Below, one piece after another: positions 19,253 through 29,758 of a DNA stretch of 36,145 nucleotides. The notes under the pieces were generated by a model, which was not told the origin of the DNA, ran no database searches, and saw only the letters and a program-made list of their open reading frames with translations. The position numbers and the translations under genes are program-made. Positions within the stretch are counted from its first letter, which is position 1; each line of letters opens with the position of its first letter. Source of the DNA: Saprolegnia diclina VS20 (taxonomy: Eukaryota > Oomycota > Saprolegniomycetes > Saprolegniales > Saprolegniaceae); the NCBI RefSeq assembly GCF_000281045.1, contig NW_008246138.1, positions 98,734 to 134,878 of the forward strand, given 5' to 3'.

Positions 19253-21546
19253 CTACTTTCTCTTCTTACCAGCGCGAACTTTCGGGACTTTCTTGGGCGC
19301 CTCGACGCGCTCCAAACACCCAATCTGGAACGTACTGCCTACAGTTCGCATGTAGTCGTTTAGTCGGTCATCCATCCCGTTGGCATCGGTATAAGTAGGT
19401 TTGCCTGGAATAAGGTACTTGAGGTCGTCGCGGGCGTGAACATGTCCCGCGTCATGGAGGAACCTGAGCACGATATTGCACTAGACCACAAGGCGACAGG
19501 GATTACCGTGTTTGGTGTCGCCGCGCCATGTCATAGTTGCGCTGGACGACCGCCGTGCGCGGGTGGTACGGCTCGAGGCAGCTCTCAAAGACGCGGAGGA
19601 CGGCGCGGAAGTGCACGGCAGCATGCCCAATATTGCCGAGGGCGTAAAAGCAACACGCCAAGTTGTTGAGCGACGTCGCTGTATCGACATGCGTCTCGGT
19701 CAGCGTCTACCACGACGCTCACGCCATACAAATGAAGCTAATGGTGTCACCTCTTCGCGCAATGTGACGGCGCGATCAAAGCATTTCAACGCGACAAGCG
19801 TCGCGCCGCCGTAGTAGCACGTCGACCCGAGGCAGCTCCAGACGACAGCGCGGCCGGGGTGCGATGGCGGGAGGCTGTCCACGACGCCGAGTGCCTCCTA
19901 ATACCGTTGTGGATACTCGTGCTCATTCATGTACTAGTGTATACCATGTACTGCTGTAGCGCTTCGACGTCGCGGCGCTCAGAATCAAACAGCGCGCCTT
20001 TGGACAAGGCAAAGTAGAGCTGGGCCTCGGAATCCATCACGTTAAAGCGGCTCGCAGCGGTGAGTTCATTTTCGGCGTCGTGGAGCATCGACCACGCCAT
20101 CTACATATGTGGCGTCGGGGGAAGTTGATATTTTGATATGAAAGTACGTGGAGCTGGCCGCTGTTTTGGTACTCGAGCGCACACTCGACCTTGCGCCGCA
20201 CAGTCGTGTCAAAATTGGGCACGGCAAGCACATCGTGGATGACGACAACGTCCAGAGCGTACGTGGGTCGGTCTTTCCCGCGCAAGACGTTGTCCTCTTC
20301 GATTCGAACCTGCGGGTGTCACCGCATCGGGTCTGCTGACCTGTGCATCTACCTGCGCCACTTGAGCGTCCAGGACCTCGAGAGTGCGCTGGGAGAGGGT
20401 CGCGATGGACTTTTGAATGTCTTGAACGAGCGTCTCGAGCCGCCCGAGCTTGGCTACGACTAACAAATCGAATCCAATGCGAAGGATAAGGTCTCAGTGT
20501 ACGGGACGATGGCCGCTGCGACTGGAGCGAAGGGATCACGGCCACGTGCGGGTCAAACTGCATGTGGTCGAGCAGGATTTTGAGGCTGTGCTCGAGTCTT
20601 GCGACTTGAATGTGCCGGCGAATGTGCCCATGCTCTTCGCGGAGCAGCTTGAGATGCACAATATGACTCACACGGCACAAGAGCTCTAAAAACTGCGGGT
20701 ACGACATCGCGTTGGGCGTCGCAACGACCGTCGACGGTACTACGTTCACCTCGACAAACCGGTGCCAGAGCGCACTCGACTGTTTGGCCAGCTATAGAAA
20801 AGCGACCGTGGCAAGCAACCAGAGGTACGAGGGCTACCTCGTGCACGTCCTCTGTCGACGCATACTCGGGGTGAACGAAATAGCCACCAAAGAAGTCCAC
20901 GACACCCTCGAGCGAGATGGTCTCGACACTGGCGTCGGCTGTCGGCGACACGCGCCGATACATGTGGTAGGCCTATTCGCGGCATCCTTTGCACATTACG
21001 ACAAGCGAGTTCATAGTAATACGTTGGCGATGGTGTGGTTGTAGAGGCGCAGCATCTCGACGGCGCCGGGCGACAGCATTTGCAGCCGAAGATCGTCATA
21101 GCCCGAGACAGTGTTGGACAAGAGTGCACTGGGCTGAAACGACGTGACGGCGGCAACGTCGCGCCAACTTTGCATGTCGGTGAGAAGTCGCGCGAGGCTT
21201 CGCGGCATCGTCACGTAGCGAATCTTGGCGATCTTGGTGAGCGCGGTCGCATACTCCCGCAGTGACATGATGTCGGTCCGTGCCTTGCCTAGTCATAACC
21301 TCGTCGTCGTACATTGTTCTTTCGAGCGCGCAGCACCTTTGACGAGGTCAAAGACAGCTGTGGCGTCCACCAAAGTGAATGTTGCATGCTGTAAAAAGTA
21401 CAGCGGGAGCAGAAAGTGCGTGATGCTACCGAGTGCCATGAGATGGACGACGTGTCAGTAGGCGACGCGTACGTGAGGCCGTCGCTGCTGCCGCGCAACG
21501 CGTCGTAGAACACACGGACGTGCGCAGCCTCGTTGTCTGTGTCCAT
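19253..21546 (-). CDS. p25-alpha-like and TPR repeat protein, 11 exons
   Basis: Exons 21546-21473, 21425-21337, 21288-21023, 20972-20838, 20791-20503, 20459-20353, 20309-20148, 20100-19945, 19897-19751, 19706-19507 and 19463-19253 give 611 residues. All ten introns are 43-50 nt and frames join throughout. Residues ~35-70 (FDLVKGKARTDIMSLREYA, then ALTKIAKIRY) resemble the core of TPPP/p25-alpha proteins, which bind tubulin. A second similar helix pair occurs near 210-225 (MSYPQFLELLCRVSHIV). A coiled-coil-like segment (~285-320) is followed by TPRs (~375-545) of kinesin-light-chain type, including TATSLNNLACCFYALG. The C-terminus is basic (KVRAGKKRK). p25-alpha folds and TPRs are common in ciliary proteins, so a microtubule or flagellar scaffold is plausible but unproven. 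Confidence 0.7.
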
Positions 21547-21693
21547 TGATGCTGCGCCGCTGTGTCCACACTATCTTGGGAAGGGGCGTTTCGGTCAAGC
21601 CTCGTCTAGGCGCCGAGCCAATCACCACCGCAATCAATGAGACAGCAACGTTCTCCAGTCCACACATGTCGATGAGTCATATCATTTCGTAGC

Positions 21694-22920
21694 TTAGTTG
21701 CGCCACGAGATCCCGTTGAGGTCCTCGACGACGTACTTGAACTCGCGGAGATTCGGGATGGAAAAGTCGCAATCGTAGTGCGAGTCGCGCGTCTTGGTCG
21801 CGAGAAAGCACGTGTACGACCCTGCCGCTCTACGCTCTTCATTAGCTTTGACGTGTAGTATGCTTCGTACTTGGCCGAGGCAATCGCCTTCTCGGCGCTC
21901 GTGAGCACCTGACGCGACACATGAGTCCGAGTTTGCAACGGCAAAGTCGACGACGTACGACGATGTCCTTGGGCTCTAGATCCAGTTCCTTGCAGAGCGT
22001 TTGAATGCCATCGGGACGGGGCATGGCGACGGCCGCCTCAAACCCCATGACAGCATCGAGCTCAAACTAGACGTTCTTGAGTTTCATCTTGTTGTTGTGC
22101 ACCGGGGTACCTCGTCGATGAATTGTTGGAACTCATCCTAACCAATGGGCTTAGCTTCCAAAGGCGAGGGCAAAAGAGCTCGAACCTGACGGTGCTCGGC
22201 CAGCGGCGGGATCACGCAGAGCGCGAGACCACGCAGATTGACATACGACTAGACAATGCGTGAGCGCAAAATTCAAAACGCGCGGCGTACGAGAAAGGCG
22301 TTGGCGCCTTCGTTGACCTTGCGCGTGGGCAAGACCGAGGCAGGAGACGCTTCTGCAATGTCCTCTGCGACCGGCGCCACGGTATTTTCTTGCTTGATCG
22401 CGTTGAGCTTGGCACGCTGCTTGAGCGCGTTCATCTTTTCGAGGTACTTGGCGCGCGGCCCGTCGGCCGAGTCTTCAGTCGCCAAAACGTCGACAACGGG
22501 CTTGGCCCTGCGCTGCAGTTGCTCCTCAATCGACGTCGTCTCCTCGCCGGCGCCCGGCTTGTCATCGCTGCCCAAGACACGGTCCCGCACTAACAAGCGT
22601 AGACTGTTGAAGTGACAAGTGAAAGGATGTAGCAATGTACTAAAGTGCGGCAAGCCCGCGAGCGTTTGCTGGACGCGGCGGCCATGCTCCGTGTCGGCCT
22701 TGGTCATGTTCTGCAGGAGGCTGCGCATGTTCTGGAACATCGTGGGCTGGTGCAGCGGCGCCGCGCCGTCGCCGAGAGGAGCGTCCGTGGTCGTCGGCGT
22801 CACCTCGGCAGGTGCTGCCACGTGCACTGTCGACGAGCAGAGAACTTCGTAGTCGACGAGGACGCCGCGAAGGCGCTGGTTCGACACTGCGCGCTGCAGA
22901 AACTTCTTCGTCGAGGACAT
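21694..22920 (-). CDS. Unknown protein, seven exons
   Basis: Exons 22920-22641, 22589-22291, 22248-22186, 22137-22111, 22066-21959, 21908-21834 and 21792-21694 give 316 residues. The first intron (22590-22640) is 51 nt and in frame, so it could be retained to give a 333-residue form. N-terminal residues are basic (MSSTKKFLQRAVSNQRLRG). The middle is Ala/Thr/Glu-rich with a Lys-rich helix (LEKMNALKQRAKLNAIKQ). The C-terminal half is more compact: FLSYVNLRGLALCVIPPLAE, MGFEAAVAMPRPDGIQTLC, and a terminal FSIPNLREFKYVVEDL. I recognise no family. It includes a very short 27-nt exon (22137-22111) whose flanking introns are both canonical. The next gene on the strand starts 148 nt downstream. Confidence 0.6.
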
Positions 22921-23074
22921 CCGTGAGATTGCACTGTCATGCCATTGGCGCATCACGCTGCATTGCACGCAGGCCATTGGTGGATTGCGCTTGAAATGCA
23001 CGAATATCATCCAATCCAATAGCTTATTGAAGTCGGCGAGCCTCAAGCAGGATCACGATGGTCAACCAAAATGC

Positions 23075-23575
23075 CTATCGTGGGCAATGCCGCTAACGCC
23101 CGTCAGTAGGAAACGCTCCTTTGTCGTGCTTGCATCGCATCCGTGGCCTCAACTAGCGAGCACGTCTCGATGTCCTAAAGGTCGTACGCATGATAGAGGC
23201 CACCCAAGTCTTGATCCAGTGCTCCTGTGTGGTCGACACTTGTGGCGTTGCGACAAGAGAACCTGGGGCGACCTACAAGAGCAGTCCGTTCTCCAGCGCA
23301 CGCATCAAGTCCGCCATGGCAACGGTGCTGTGCGCATCCGCCTCGAGAAGCGTTACGACGTCCGCGACGTACTTGTCCGCGGCAGCCTCGCGCAGCATGC
23401 GCTGCAGGAGTTTCTCGACGTCGTCCGTGCCGAGTAATCCGCTGTGATGTACATGTACGTCAGCGCTTCGGAAGGCTTTAAAAACTTGAGCACTCTCACT
23501 GAACCAAAAGCGATCCATGGGAACCGTGCCAGCGACTCGACAGCCCCGACTCCATGGTGTGGCTGGTTGATGAGG
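23075..23575 (-). pseudogene. Decayed duplicate of the EF-hand tail of the FUSC-like gene
   Basis: Translated pieces of the minus strand follow residues ~860-1050 of the FUSC-like protein at 7830-11245: ADVHVHHSGLLGTDDVEKLL, then ADLMRALENGLLL, HAYDL, DIETCSLVEATDAMQ and, in another frame, LLTGVSGIA. The parent has ALENGLLL, HAYDILDVETCSLLDATTAM and LISGVSGIA. Decay is clear: a TAG follows ENGLLL, a second TAG replaces a Leu codon inside HAYDL-x-DIETCS, the Ca2+-loop Asp residues are lost, and a deletion plus frameshift separates the last block. No membrane block precedes it. It is a partial, inverted copy ~12 kb from the intact gene. Confidence 0.75.
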
Positions 23576-24185
23576 CCAAACGCAGTCATTTTTGCACCAA
23601 ATCCAGCGCTTCGAGCCCCTTGGTGAAATTCGAGGCAGCCACCCGAGTTCAGTGACCCGAGTTTGCTGTTGGCCGATCTACGAGCGATGCTGCTGCGTCA
23701 ACACTCCATCGTGGTTCGCCGTGATATCACCCCATGGATGCACCTGGAGCCGACACTGGAGCGGACTGGCATACGAAACAGCCTTCGCGCGACGTAACTG
23801 AGCGACCACCGACAGTGCTGAGCGGACTTCAACCTCGTACGGTGGTGTCTCTGCTTGCCGCTCTCTTGTTGCTCACGGAGGCGCGTAATGCTAGTGTGCT
23901 ATGGCGACAACCTCTCTGTGCGTAGAGGCCGCTCGCTCTCCGCACGCCACGGCCGCGCCACACGCTTCCTCGCGTGTCTCTCCGTCCATCTCCGCCGCTA
24001 CTTCCTGCGCTTCCTGCATGCGACGATCAAGCGCAGCGCCCAAGGACCGCACAAGGACCATGATGCGACTGCCGCCAAGCTCGTCATCCTGCATTGCGCC
24101 TTGTGATTGGCTAGAACGTACCGGCCGGTGATTGGCCAGACCTGGAATAGGTCATTCGACGACTCGACCGCAGACTGCCTTCGAC
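23576..24185. other. Intergenic region with paired TGATTGG boxes
   Basis: No supported gene. Two CCAAT-type boxes, TGATTGGCT (24104-24112) and TGATTGGCCA (24129-24138), lie 48-82 nt before the start of the small membrane protein. The rest shows only short unconvincing frames. Confidence 0.45.
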
Positions 24186-24498
24186 ATGAGCACCATCCGC
24201 AACCGGTTCAACCAGGAGCAGACGCCGACGACCGAGGTCTCGCTCGGGCCCGCGGTCTACGACGGCGAGCGCTACGGCAAGATGTCGGAGCGCCTCAAGC
24301 GCCGCAAGGTGCTCCTGCAGACCAACGACCGCGTACGGCGCATGTCCTTGCTCGCCACATGGCATCTCACGGCCTCTTTTGTAGAACCCGCGCCTCTTGG
24401 GCTTTGCCATTGGCTTCCTCATCATCTGCGCGACCATGTTCTACATCCAGTACTCGATCGCGTCGCGGAAGAGCGGCAAGCCGGCGCCGACCTCGTAG
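24186..24498 (+). CDS. Small single-helix (tail-anchored) membrane protein
   Basis: Two exons (24186-24332 and 24385-24498) with a 52-nt GTACG...GTAG intron in phase 0 give 86 residues. Residues 1-49 are polar and basic (MSTIRNRFNQEQTPTTEVSL; RLKRRKVLL). Exon 2 encodes one strongly hydrophobic helix, about residues 52-70 (LLGFAIGFLIICATMFYIQY), and a short basic tail (RKSGKPAPTS). The arrangement fits a tail-anchored or small mitochondrial/ER protein. I recognise no family. Read without splicing, the frame runs on into nonsense-like sequence, so a simple open-frame scan would mis-call it. Confidence 0.65.
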
Positions 24499-24679
24499 TT
24501 GACGCCATTGGCATAGATAATTGTGGTTCATCCACGCAAGATTGCATTGCGTGAAGCTTGTTGATAGGGTTAAACGTCACTTTAGTACGACGAGGACATG
24601 CAGCTTCTAGGACGAACGCGCTCGACCGTCGTGTTCGTGAATACAGCTATGGTACAAGGGCAAGCGAGAACGCGCTAAC

Positions 24680-25285
24680 TTAGTCGATTGGCAACTGCTG
24701 TGTCGAATTGCGGTCGCTCTCGGTGGGCGACGTGGCGCCAGACGACGGCGGTACTTGTGGCGACGTCGCGCTCGGCTTGGTCTCAGGGCTCTTCTTTGGG
24801 CGCCGGCGCATGCTCGAGATGGATCGGGACGCGGACGAGACGACGCGCTCGAGCGCGAGACGCAGGTACGTCTTTGGCAGCAGGCTCAGCTCGTGTGCCA
24901 GTGTGTTGACCATGAGCGGGTTGTTCACAATCATCGAGTACGTCGATACCCGCGGCTTCTCTTCCCGCGGTGGTGGCACATCCTCGTCCATGGGCGACGC
25001 CGACCCCGAGGACAAACCTTCATGGTCCTTCGCACTGGCAGGGCCAGAGACCGTCGTAGGCTGCAAGAAGACGTTGTTGTTGAGAAAGTTGCCTTCCGAG
25101 TTGCGCCCACGGCCCTTCCTGAAGTACGACTCGCCCGTTGACGGCAACACGGGCACAGACCCTCTTCGCATTTCGGGCTTGGCCGTCGCCTTGCTGGCGG
25201 GCGCCAGCAGGTCGCGGGTCGAGATCGGGTCCACGAGCTCTTCAACGGACGGGCGCGGGGCGTTGCGGCGAAGGAGGATCGGCAT
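24680..25285 (-). CDS. Unknown protein with Ser/Pro-rich ends
   Basis: Single exon, 201 residues, ATG at 25285. The basic N-terminus (MPILLRRNAPRPSVEELV) and both ends are Ser/Thr/Pro-rich and probably disordered. A more ordered helical segment lies at about 115-150 (SMIVNNPLMVNTLAHELSLL, then LRLALERVV). The block RKGRGRNSEGNFLNNNVF and a Ser/Arg/Lys-rich tail could be phosphorylated. I recognise no family, and codon composition is like that of the neighbours. It may be the whole gene; I found no convincing further exon on either side. Confidence 0.5.
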   Translation of the reverse strand: MPILLRRNAPRPSVEELVDPISTRDLLAPASKATAKPEMRRGSVPVLPSTGESYFRKGRGRNSEGNFLNNNVFLQPTTVSGPASAKDHEGLSSGSASPMDEDVPPPREEKPRVSTYSMIVNNPLMVNTLAHELSLLPKTYLRLALERVVSSASRSISSMRRRPKKSPETKPSATSPQVPPSSGATSPTESDRNSTQQLPID

Positions 25286-26255
25286 GGCGGCGGCGAGGAC
25301 GAGGTTGCTGGACGAAGCTCGCGGCCAAAATTCGGGACTGAACTCTTCCGATTACCCAACCCGCGAGCTAAATATTTGTCGCATTTTAATGTTGTCCGGT
25401 TCGTTGTGCTTACAAAAGACAAGTAATAAAATAACCGATGATCGTGAGTAATTGGCGAGCGCCTGGACGTGCCACGTTACCATGTGGCAGGCCACTGGGA
25501 TTTCGCAATTTAATTTGCTACAAAGATCCAGTGGTTTTGCAGCAGTCGTGGCGCACCGCGGTTGCAAGAGGCGCGGGAGCCACCGACGCTACCACCAAGA
25601 AGGACGACGCCAACGAGCGCGCGCAGCATGCGTAGAGCCGCGCAGGTCCTTCCGTCTCTCTCGCCTCCTATAGTCTGTAGTATAATAAAACCGGAGATTC
25701 GATTTACGAGGACATGGCCCGCCTCACGTGGCGTAGGACACGACGGAAGATCGCCGCCGCGTCTGTGTTCCCAGGAAAGGCAATGATCCTTCGCGCTTTG
25801 CACACGTCAACCAGGAGACGAGATACGCGACCTTGCGCCTACAACTCTGTGCTTCGGCCGACTCCATCGCGCTTGGACGCGCATAAAACACCCAATCGAG
25901 TGGCAAGATCTCGGGCAAGTGTCATCCCCCACAATTGATGATGCAAATCCAGTCGCCATTTCTCGCCCGCTGGGTGGCTGTCTCCTGGTCAGTTGCCAGA
26001 CTGGTAGGAATGCGGGGCGGAGAGCCCAAATGGCACCAGACCGCGCTCTCGGAGCTCAAGGACGGACTTCTGGTTTGGTCATCGTGCTACTACGGCAACT
26101 CAGACTGCGTTTTTCGACTCCAGGCTGCCTTTGCCGGAATCCGGAGAGGAGGGTTGCGTGGTTTTAGACATACACGAATCAAGTGGTATGGATTGGTTGG
26201 GGCGCGTCGTTTCATTGGTCGGTTTGGTTGGAGTCCTAAAGTCCAATTTGCCGAG
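25286..26255. other. Long intergenic region, no recognised content
   Basis: Nearly 1 kb. Frames up to ~170 codons exist on the plus strand near 25935-26456, but they overlap the true NOPCHAP1-like exon out of frame and look random. Near 26200-26230 there are CCAAT-type boxes (for example TCATTGGTCGG) that may belong to the NOPCHAP1-like promoter. Confidence 0.4.
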
Positions 26256-26704
26256 ATGTCCAAGCCGTCGTTCGCTGCGCCAGTGCCCCAGAGCGCCCGT
26301 ACGCCCGCCGCCGCCATGGCTCACCGCGTCGATCTGACCATAGCTCTGTGCACTAGTGCTCTCGAAGCTCCAGGCGTTCCTGCCCCAAATGGAGAAGCAG
26401 AACGAGATCCTCGCCAAGGATCTCGCGACGGGCCAAGCGACCAAATACAACATTGAAGTCGCCGAGGAAGACCCGGAGAAGCAAGTCATCGAGATGGTAT
26501 GAACGTGATGCTATTGGAGCATGGATCTCATTGCGCTCGTAGAACTTTGCCTTGAGCATTCTCAACGAAGATTCGGACAGCGACGATAGCAGCGACGACG
26601 ACGAACGCGAGATCCAGCTCAAGCCGTCGGCCGCTGCGCCGCGTGACATTCGTATCACAGCACCGACGAGCAAGCCGTCGCCGCTCATCCAAGAACTAAG
26701 TTAA
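26256..26704 (+). CDS. NOPCHAP1: NOPCHAP1-like (DUF4598) snoRNP assembly chaperone
   Basis: Three exons (26256-26298, 26357-26496, 26543-26704) give 114 residues; introns are 58 and 46 nt. The core LLSKLQAFLPQMEKQNEIL, then YNIEVAEEDPEKQVIEMNFA, matches the family of human C12orf45/NOPCHAP1 (LxxFLPQMxxxNExL, then FNIE and KVIEMxxAL), followed as in that family by a Ser/Asp acidic tail (DSDSDDSSDDDE). NOPCHAP1 bridges NOP58 to the R2TP AAA+ ATPases RUVBL1/2 during box C/D snoRNP assembly in the nucleus. The start is the only ATG before the conserved core in a compatible phase. Confidence 0.7.
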
Positions 26705-26864
26705 TTGACCACTACCACTCCTGTATACATACATCGGAGGAAACATCCTCATGAGAATGCACCTGTGCCAGTTCGCATGGCATCCCAGGGCTGGTGTGTG
26801 CCACTAGCTCTGTGTTTGTGTGGCCACCGTCCAGCACGTAACTGCAACTGGGTCCGAGATTGGC

Positions 26865-29517
26865 ATGGGCGACCCCACCTTTCGAGTGGCAGCCAACTTT
26901 GCCGCGCTCTTTGCTCAAAAGAGCGAAAATGACCAAGATATCGTGGCACAGCAGGTGAAGGAGCTCGATGAAGCCGGGCTCTTCCGGCTCGTGACGGCCA
27001 ACGACGTGCCGGGCACGCTTGCACACCTCGCGACGGCCGAGACGGACCTCGCCAAGCGCGACATTGTGGGCGCGACCCCGCTCCTGATTGCGTTTCTGTA
27101 TCAGCACTTTGGCCTTGGTCAAGCCATCATCGAGGCGTTCCCAGGTACACGCAAGCTCCTTCGCCTCTATTCATTCTCACCCTCGACAACTCGATGCGAT
27201 GCAGTCGAGAAGGGCTATCCATACGCGCTCATGACGTACGAAGACCGAGGTAGCGCCGTGTCGCCGTACCGCGGAGAGAACGCGCTGCACATTGCGATCG
27301 TCCACCGCAACATAGACATTGTCGATTGGCTAGTGCAACGTGTGCCCGACCTCTTGGTAGACGGCGTAGAAATCATTGCGCTTAGTTTCGCGGGCTAGGA
27401 CGCCGAGACGACCGGCTCCTTCTTCGCACCGGGCATGCCGTGCTACCTCGGCGGAACACCACTGCTCTTTGCCTTGGCGAGTCACTTGCTTCCGGCCGCG
27501 ACCATCATCTTGGCGGCTGCCAAGAAGGCGCCTGCTGGGTCGCCAGCCGCCAAGACCTCCATCATGATGAGTGACGGCTTTGGCAACAACGCACTGCACC
27601 TCGCTGTCGTCCACGACCTGCCGGACGTCTATGACTTTGCCATCAAGCACGCCATGGCGCTCTACCCGTACGCGTGTCCCGTCCGGTTCGAGCCAACGAG
27701 CGCGGCGCCGTACGACCTTCCAGCGTTTCTGAAGCAGCTCTACGGCAAGGACAAAACCGCGTTCAGCCAATTCCTGAGCCGACCGAATGGCGATTTTCTG
27801 TGCGGCCACGTCCTTTGACGCCGCCTCTCAGTCGCGAATGACGTAGGAGCCCGCTGACGATGGCCGCCGCCATGGGCAAAAGCACCATGTTCCAGCATAT
27901 TCTGAGCGCCCAGACCACGACGGCGTGGATGTATGGTCCCGTGACCGCGAAAATGATTCCGCTCCGCGAACTCGAAGAGCCGTACGACGCCGATCCCAAG
28001 CACGCCCCCGCGACGGTACGTGTCGACATGGCAAACGTTGAGAGCCAAGATTGTGCTGGTGCTAGCGCCTCTGCAAGACTGCCATTGAGTGCCTCTGCTC
28101 GTACCGACGGCTCTCGTGCTGCATCCCCATTGCAGCCACCAGCGTAGGCACGGGCTCTCTCTTCGTGTCGCCAAGCTTGTGTGACGCTAGGACACCCTGG
28201 AGGCGCGGCTCAACCTCCTCAGCACCTTTGAGGTCAAGACGCTCATCGATAAAAAGTGGGCCTTTGTCGGCGGCGCTTTGTTTCATCGCGCGTGCGTTCG
28301 CCACGTTCTGTACACACTCGTGCTCACCGCGTCGACGCTGGCGACAGACCATTATCGCCACCACCCGTTCAGCGTGCGGCGCGGCGGCTTCTCGCTGCTC
28401 GCCGATCTCTACATCCTCGTCGAGACATATGCCAAGGTTGCGCGCGAAGTCCGCGAGATCCGAGAGCACGGTCCATCGCCATCTCCATCACAAAGTCTCA
28501 AGAAGCGCGTAGGCGTCCGTGACTACTGGCACGACACGGGTGCGGCCTTGGTCGACAATGTACTCAAGCTCAGCCAAGTGGTCATGGTCACCGGCGCGGT
28601 GATCGCCCGTCTTCAGCGCCAGTTTGAGTGGGAAGACTGCTTCGTGGCTGGCGCGCTCCTTGGCGCGTACATGCACATGCTCTTCTTCCTCTACGGGTTT
28701 CGGCGAACGGGTGCCTTCATTGTCATGCTGCACCGTATGCTCTTCTCGGACGCCGTCCGCTTCACGCTTGTCTACGTCTCGATTCTCCTCGGTTTTGGCA
28801 CGAGCTTATATGTGATCGTCGATGCACGCGATGGGCCCGGCCCACTCGGCGATCGGCTAAAGTCGCTCATCCTCGCGGCCTTCGCAGCGACGTTTTCGTT
28901 TGACGAGTACCGGCTCAGCCGCATGCCGATCCCCGCGCAGCTCTTCATCTTTGCGTACATGGTGCTGGTCGTGATCGTGCTCATCAACCTCTTGATTGCC
29001 ATGTCATTCTCTGAATGAAGCGAGTGCATCTGACGGAATTCGTAGGATGGGCAACACGTACGACAGCATCATCGATGGCGCCGAGCAGCGCTGGTACGCC
29101 GAGCGTGTCAACATCATGAGCAGTCTTGCGACGGGAGTTACTCGCGACGCCGTCGCGCGAAGCCGGCTCAAGTATGCCGTCGAGCTCGGCCATGGGCCCG
29201 CCAAGGAGCGATACCTGCAAGTGGAGCTCGTTGATGTTGAGAAATGGCGGACGCCTCCGCTTGAGCCACCCGACGAGCCGCTGCTGCCACCGAAACCAGT
29301 TCTGATTTCTGTTGCAACGCAAACGCAAGCGTGGCGTCCAGTCCGAATGGCCAATGCGACGACCAACACCCCTCGGCTACGACAAGCAACGCACCACAAA
29401 AAGGAGTCCACGCCGCGGCGTGCAGAGGTGACACCCGAGACGCTTGTGCCGCTGCAGCACGTTGTTCACGGCCCGCTGCGTCGACGTCTAGGCCAGCAAG
29501 AGCACGAGCGATCGTAG
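26865..29517 (+). CDS. TRPV-like cation channel, copy A
   Basis: Eight exons (26865-27144, 27205-27356, 27399-27799, 27847-28015, 28066-28143, 28191-28470, 28513-29002, 29046-29517) give 773 residues. The N-terminal half holds ankyrin repeats: DIVGATPLLIAFL, YRGENALHIAIVHRN, FGNNALHLAVVHD, SPLTMAAAMGKSTMF. Then comes AWMYGPVTAKMIPL, the counterpart of the W-x-YGPV segment that ends TRPV ankyrin domains, and a linker with a KTLIDKKWAFV motif (TRPV: LLxxKW). Six hydrophobic segments follow. A pore-helix-like stretch (AAFAATFSFDEY) sits before the last helix, which ends NLLIAMMGNTY, a TRP signature. The C-terminal ~150 residues are polar. The 42-nt intron at 28471-28512 is in frame and could be retained. 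Predicted Ca2+-permeable channel in the plasma or ciliary membrane; stimulus unknown. Confidence 0.85.
28870..29002 (+). repeat. Near-identical segment shared by TRPV copies A and B (copy A side)
   Basis: 133 nt covering the pore helix and S6 differ from 31836-31968 at only three positions, while sequence just upstream differs at roughly a third of positions. The partner segment ends at the equivalent exon boundary. Confidence 0.85.
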
Positions 29518-29698
29518 TGGCGATATACGATCGTGATAAATCTTTGGAATGATCAACACTGACGCCGTGTTGTCACGCTCAAGTTTGTCGGTTTCACGTC
29601 AAGCTTGTCGCTGACGCTGCCACGTCACGGATCCAGATATATCATATCTGAGTTTGGATCGCTAAATTCGGCGCCAGACCCGTTTTCCGTTTTGGGCC

Positions 29699-29758
29699 AT
29701 GGACCGCGTCCTATCGCACGTGAGTGGTATGGACCGCGTGCTATCGCGCGTGAGTGGC
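29699..29758 (+). repeat. 30-nt tandem duplication spanning the start codon of TRPV copy B
   Basis: Two adjacent 30-nt units encode MDRVLSHVSG and MDRVLSRVSG. They differ at three positions (C/G, A/G, T/C). Both begin with ATG in the same frame, so either could initiate translation. Confidence 0.9.

Noticed and set aside
18412-19323. 303-codon minus-strand frame
   Set aside because: Antisense to the multipass membrane protein at 18373; Arg/His/Asp-rich and without any recognisable domain.
20295-20345. Second tRNA-like T-loop (GGTTCGAATC on the minus strand)
   Set aside because: The stem does not pair, and it spans an exon start in the TPR gene.
21959-22066. Similarity of the segment RPDGIQTLCKELDLEPKDIV to DCN1-like neddylation factors
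   Set aside because: Only ~20 residues fit; the following residues lack the conserved DCN1 helices, so I left the gene unnamed.
25935-26456. 173-codon plus-strand frame
   Set aside because: Overlaps the NOPCHAP1-like exons in the wrong frame and looks random upstream of them.
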